From positions 1 through 64,000 of the forward strand of contig DXGV01000016.1 in assembly GCA_019113745.1 (NCBI GenBank): 64,000 bases of DNA, read 5' to 3'. The notes under the pieces were generated by a model, which had not been told where the DNA came from, did no database searches, and saw nothing but the letters and a program-made list of their open reading frames with translations. This DNA is from Candidatus Blautia intestinavium (GTDB taxonomy: Bacteria > Bacillota > Clostridia > Lachnospirales > Lachnospiraceae). Shown piece after piece: positions 60,851 to 64,000 of this stretch. The position numbers were made by a program, and so were the translations under genes. Numbering within the stretch: position 1 is the stretch's first letter; every line of letters starts with the position of its first letter.

Positions 60851-61818
60851 TGGAGAATGTAAGGGGAACGGAAAAAAGAGATCCCTGCAGGAACTGGAAT
60901 GGAAAGCCCTACCGCTCCCTGGACTATATGCTCAGGGAGCGTTTTGGTGAAAAGGTATATAAGGTAACTTTGAACGGCGGAATGTCCTGTCCCAACAGAG
61001 ACGGGACACTCGGGAACAGAGGATGCATTTTCTGCAGCGCGGGAGGAAGCGGCGATTTCGCGGCAGACGCTTCACTTTCTGTCACAGAACAGATAGACAG
61101 TCAGATTGCCCTCCTGTCACAAAAGCGTCCCATACAGAAATATATTGCATATTTTCAGGCGTATACAAATACCTACGCACCTGTAAGTTATCTGCGTGAA
61201 ATCTATGAGGAGGCTCTTTTACATCCGGGGATCGTGGCGATGTCTGTCGGGACGCGGCCGGACTGCCTCGGGCGGGACGTGCTTAAGCTTCTGGAAGAGA
61301 TGAACGCCGTCAAGCCGGTGTGGGTGGAGCTGGGGCTTCAGACTGTGCACGAAAAAACGGCCAGGTATATCAGAAGGGGCTATGAGCTGCCCTGTTTTGA
61401 AGAAGCGGTGGAGAATCTGCGCCGGATAGGGATCGAGGTAATTGTCCACACAATCCTGGGGCTTCCGGGAGAGAGCCGGAGGGATATTCTGGAGACTATG
61501 GAATATCTGAACCATAAAGATATCCAGGGAATAAAGCTTCAGCTTCTTCATGTTCTGAAAGGAACAGATCTTGCATATGATTATTCCGCAGGGAAATTTA
61601 AGGTTTATGAGAGAGACGAATATCTGGATATTGTGACAGAATGTCTGGAACATTTAAGACCGGATATTGTGATCCACAGGATCACGGGAGACGGACCTAA
61701 GGAGCTTTTGCTGGCGCCGCTCTGGGCAGGCAGAAAAAGAGAGGTTCTCAATATGCTCCATCACCGGATGAAGGAAAAGGAAAGCTATCAGGGAAAACAG
61801 TATATGCCGCGGCAGTAA
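60850..61818 (+). CDS. TIGR01212/YtqA family radical SAM protein
   Basis: A 322-residue radical SAM enzyme of unknown reaction. The N-terminal YRSLDYMLRERFGEKVYKV is followed by a CX11CX2C cluster motif beginning SCPNRDGTLGN and ending CIFC. Downstream ELGLQTVHEKTARYIRRGY and HTILGLPGE are Elp3-like radical SAM features. Its start overlaps the DUF624 stop. Confidence 0.92.
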   Translation: MENVRGTEKRDPCRNWNGKPYRSLDYMLRERFGEKVYKVTLNGGMSCPNRDGTLGNRGCIFCSAGGSGDFAADASLSVTEQIDSQIALLSQKRPIQKYIAYFQAYTNTYAPVSYLREIYEEALLHPGIVAMSVGTRPDCLGRDVLKLLEEMNAVKPVWVELGLQTVHEKTARYIRRGYELPCFEEAVENLRRIGIEVIVHTILGLPGESRRDILETMEYLNHKDIQGIKLQLLHVLKGTDLAYDYSAGKFKVYERDEYLDIVTECLEHLRPDIVIHRITGDGPKELLLAPLWAGRKREVLNMLHHRMKEKESYQGKQYMPRQ

Positions 61819-61848
61819 GAGTTCTCCAGGAAAGAATGAGGTGAAAAG

Positions 61849-62361
61849 ATGGCGGATGTATTTACAATTTATAAACTGATTGTTTTGTATATGGCGCAGC
61901 AGTCAAAAGAGGAATTAACAAACTCCCAGATTTCGCAGTTTGTTCTGGACAGAGATTATACAGACTATTTTCATCTGCAGCAGGTTCTGTCGGAACTGGT
62001 GGAAACCGGACTTCTGAAAAAAAGAACAAAATCCAACAGTTCTTATTATGACATTACGGAGGAAGGGAGCAAAACGCTTTTTTATTTTGAAAAGGATCTG
62101 TCGTCAGAGATTAAGAAAGAGGTGGAAGAATTTCTGAAGGACTGCGGAGTTCAGACAGAAAAGAAAATCCAGACGCCTGCGGACTATTTTGAAACGCCCC
62201 AGGGGGGATACATGGTGCGCTGCCAGTATATTGAGAAGGACGCCACTATGCTGGATCTGACGCTGAGCGCCCCGAGCCTGGAAGCTGCCCAGGCTATCTG
62301 CCGGAACTGGCCGGAGAAAAGCCTGGACGTTTATGCTGCCGTTATGGGAGAGCTGATCTAA
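61849..62361 (+). CDS. DUF4364 family protein
   Basis: A 170-residue protein typical of Clostridia. The N-terminal half looks like a winged helix (LTNSQISQFVLDRDYTDYFH, ELVETGLLKKRTKSNSSYY), so DNA binding is possible. It converges on rarA with a 4-bp stop overlap and no terminator seen. Confidence 0.88.
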   Translation: MADVFTIYKLIVLYMAQQSKEELTNSQISQFVLDRDYTDYFHLQQVLSELVETGLLKKRTKSNSSYYDITEEGSKTLFYFEKDLSSEIKKEVEEFLKDCGVQTEKKIQTPADYFETPQGGYMVRCQYIEKDATMLDLTLSAPSLEAAQAICRNWPEKSLDVYAAVMGELI

Positions 62362-63677
62362 GCTTCTCCCTTTATTTTTTTCAGACGCTCTTTAAGAGTT
62401 TTTTCATATCCCATATCGCTGAGCTCATAAAAATGTTCGCCTTCAATTTCGGAAGGAAGGTACTGCTGTTTTACATAGTGATCAGGGTAATCGTGCGCGT
62501 ATTTATAGCCGATGCCCCGCCCAAGCTGTTCGTGGCCTCCGTAATGGGCGTCCTGAAGATGGGGAGGAACCGTTGTTTTTGTGCGCTTTACCGATTCCAT
62601 GGCGGCGGAAATGGCATTTACAGCAGAGTTGCTTTTGGGGGCGCAGGCCATGTAAGCGGCAGCCTGTGAAAGGATGATCTGCGACTCGGGCATACCGACC
62701 CGCTCCACCGCCTGAGCCGCTGCCGCCGCTACGCAGATAGCCTGTGGATCCGCGTTGCCAATATCTTCGGAAGCGAGGATCATGATCCTTCTGGCGATGA
62801 ATTTAACATCTTCGCCGGCATACAGCATTTTTGCAAGATAGTAGACGGCGGCGTCGGGGTCTGAGCCGCGCATGCTTTTAATAAAAGCGGAGATAACATC
62901 GTAGTGGTTATCCCCGTTTTTGTCATAGTGGACAACACGTTTCTGGATACATTCTGAAGCTACCTCAAGAGTCAGATGAATATAGCCGTCAGAGGCCCGG
63001 GGAGTAGTAAGAATCCCAAGCTCAACGGCGTTCAGCGCGTTTCTTGCGTCTCCTCCGGCCATATCGGCCAGGAATTCCAGCGCGTCCTCTTCAATGACAG
63101 CCCTGTAATTTCCCATTCCTTTGTCACAGTCGTTTACCGCGCGCAGGATCAGCTCACGGATATTGTCCTTGCCAAGAGGCTTCAGCTCAAAAATGATAGA
63201 CCGGGACAAAAGCGCGCTGTTGACCTCGAAATATGGATTTTCAGTAGTTGCTCCAATAAGAATAAGAGTACCGTCTTCCACAAAAGGCAGAAGATAATCC
63301 TGCTGTCCTTTGTTAAAACGATGGATCTCGTCAATAAAGAGAATTGTTTTTTTGCCGTACATGCCAAGACGGTCCTGCGCTTCTTTTACGACGGCTTCCA
63401 TATCTTTCTTACCGGCGGAAGTAGCGTTGATCTGGGTAAAATCAGCGCTCGTAGTGCTGGCGATCACCCGGGCCAGGGTAGTCTTGCCTGTTCCGGGAGG
63501 CCCGTAGAAAATAACAGAGGTCAGCTTGTCCGCCTTTATCGCGCGATAGAGTAGTTTGTCTCTGCCGACGATATGTTCCTGTCCCACTACTTCGTCCAGG
63601 CTGGAAGGACGCATACGGGAGGCAAGGGGGGATTCTTTATCCAGCGTTTTCGATTTTGCGTATTCAAATAGATCCAT
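62358..63677 (-). CDS. rarA: Replication-associated recombination protein RarA (MgsA)
   Basis: A 439-residue AAA+ ATPase that acts at stalled replication forks. RMRPSSLDEVVGQEHIVG, Walker A GPPGTGKTTLA, Walker B LFIDEIHRFNKGQQD and sensor GATTENPYFEV are intact, followed by the MgsA tetramerisation domain ending near QYLPSEIEG. The upstream spacer carries two direct copies of the dispersed repeat. Confidence 0.96.
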   Translation of the reverse strand: MDLFEYAKSKTLDKESPLASRMRPSSLDEVVGQEHIVGRDKLLYRAIKADKLTSVIFYGPPGTGKTTLARVIASTTSADFTQINATSAGKKDMEAVVKEAQDRLGMYGKKTILFIDEIHRFNKGQQDYLLPFVEDGTLILIGATTENPYFEVNSALLSRSIIFELKPLGKDNIRELILRAVNDCDKGMGNYRAVIEEDALEFLADMAGGDARNALNAVELGILTTPRASDGYIHLTLEVASECIQKRVVHYDKNGDNHYDVISAFIKSMRGSDPDAAVYYLAKMLYAGEDVKFIARRIMILASEDIGNADPQAICVAAAAAQAVERVGMPESQIILSQAAAYMACAPKSNSAVNAISAAMESVKRTKTTVPPHLQDAHYGGHEQLGRGIGYKYAHDYPDHYVKQQYLPSEIEGEHFYELSDMGYEKTLKERLKKIKGEA

Positions 63678-63770
63678 GGTGAAATCTCCGTTCCTGTTAA
63701 TCGTACATTTGTTCTGTAATCAGTATACTTGATTTCGGGAAGGATTTCAACTGAAATCACACAGTTTAAA

Positions 63771-63822
63771 ACGTGCTGCCCCTTGTACATTAACGCTATT
63801 GTCCCCTTGTACACTGACGCTA
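63771..63822 (+). repeat. Two direct half-copies of the dispersed repeat
   Basis: Units 63771-63798 and 63799-63822 both contain CCCCTTGTACA and end ACGCTA; the first has ATTAACGCTA and the second has CTGACGCTA. They lie in the divergent spacer of rarA and yerC. Confidence 0.85.
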
Positions 63823-63846
63823 TGTTCCTCTAAAGCAAAAAAGAAC

Positions 63847-63879
63847 TTGCTTCTCACATGTTAAAGTGTTAAAATGTGA
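63847..63879 (+). promoter_or_regulatory. yerC promoter with overlapping palindrome
   Basis: TTGCTT (63847-63852), 17 bp, TAAAAT (63870-63875). A 26-bp imperfect dyad, TCACAT...ATGTGA with internal TTAA on each side (63854-63879), spans spacer and -10, a good place for a repressor. Confidence 0.6.
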
Positions 63880-63918
63880 AGAGCGACATTGAGGAAAAGA
63901 ACTAAAGGAGCTGACATT

Positions 63919-64000
63919 ATGGGTAAAAAAATCAGAACTGAAGAGGTGGATCATCTATTTGAAGCGATTCTCTGTCTGAAAAATAAAGAGGAGTGCTATA
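63919..64000 (+). CDS. YerC/YecD family TrpR-related protein, 5' part
   Basis: Only the first 27 residues are in the window (MGKKIRTEEVDHLFEAILCL, then KNKEECY). They match the start of YerC-type TrpR homologues, small helix-turn-helix DNA-binding proteins. AAAGGAG is eight bases upstream of ATG. The palindrome over its promoter may be its own operator. Confidence 0.8.
   Translation, partial: MGKKIRTEEVDHLFEAILCLKNKEECY

Noticed and set aside
1-64000. CRISPR array, rRNA genes, complete insertion sequence
   Set aside because: No regularly spaced repeats, no rRNA sequence and no transposase ORF were found in the window.

Overview
The window comes from a Gram-positive, spore-forming-type Firmicute, most likely a Lachnospiraceae member (Blautia / Mediterraneibacter-like). 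The evidence is the gene families themselves: a split chromate-transporter pair, a DUF1540 protein, DUF4364 and DUF624 proteins, a YerC-type TrpR homologue, a MurE with the meso-diaminopimelate motif, PrkC with PASTA repeats, and FtsZ beside FtsQ without FtsA. Shine-Dalgarno sites are strong (AAGGAGG), and TTG, GTG and ATT starts all occur. No prophage, CRISPR array, rRNA or intact transposase was seen.

Layout. 1-705: a tRNA cluster (the 3' end of a probable Asn, then Glu, Thr, Met, Asp, Val, Leu) closed by a terminator. 912-3120: chromate transporter pair convergent with mnmA. 3257-6413: a Met/Cys-rich 52-residue ORF with a hairpin terminator, followed by the metQNI methionine importer. 6445-9854: ABC-class ATPase and M18 aminopeptidase. 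10020-14752: a MacAB-like efflux operon and a secreted low-complexity protein. 14872-21925: an accessory-looking stretch with tRNA-Arg, a BlaI/BlaR1 pair without a beta-lactamase, an orphan ParA with a basic partner, a large HTH protein and a secreted acidic surface protein. 22013-36784: housekeeping genes (murE, priA, def, fmt, Zn-peptidase, rsmB, rlmN, prpC, prkC, rsgA, rpe, thiN, ychF). 36798-52329: lgt and the division/cell-wall cluster (mraZ, rsmH, ftsL, two class B PBPs, mraY, murD, ftsW, murA, ftsQ, ftsZ). 52378-54311: DUF1540 protein and infC-rpmI-rplT. 54441-60019: a branched-chain-type amino acid ABC importer and a cytidylate-kinase-like protein. 60191-64000: DUF624, radical SAM, DUF4364, rarA and the start of yerC.

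How it works together. The division cluster supplies lipid II precursor steps (MurD, MraY, MurA; MurE lies 16 kb upstream), a flippase/polymerase (FtsW), transpeptidases and the Z ring. Its order is rearranged: murG, murC and ftsA are absent and murA sits where murG is often found. Terminators inside the cluster (between the two PBPs and between murD and ftsW) suggest internal attenuation. The def-fmt-rsmB-rlmN-prpC-prkC-rsgA group couples translation maturation to Ser/Thr phosphosignalling.

Most interesting observations: (1) upstream of metQNI a 52-codon ORF has 8 Met and 4 Cys in 21 consecutive codons, and its coding sequence contains an exact copy of the 3' arm of the terminator that follows, as expected for a sulfur-amino-acid leader-peptide attenuator; (2) a dispersed roughly 20-bp repeat (core CCCCTTGTACACTGACGCTA), as palindromes with a conserved loop, single halves or a tandem pair, occurs at seven intergenic loci; (3) C-terminal extracytoplasmic low-complexity or repeat extensions occur on a PBP and FtsQ, and a charged tail on Lgt; (4) both substrate-binding proteins lack a lipobox cysteine although lgt is present; (5) infC uses an ATT start behind a plausible attenuator.
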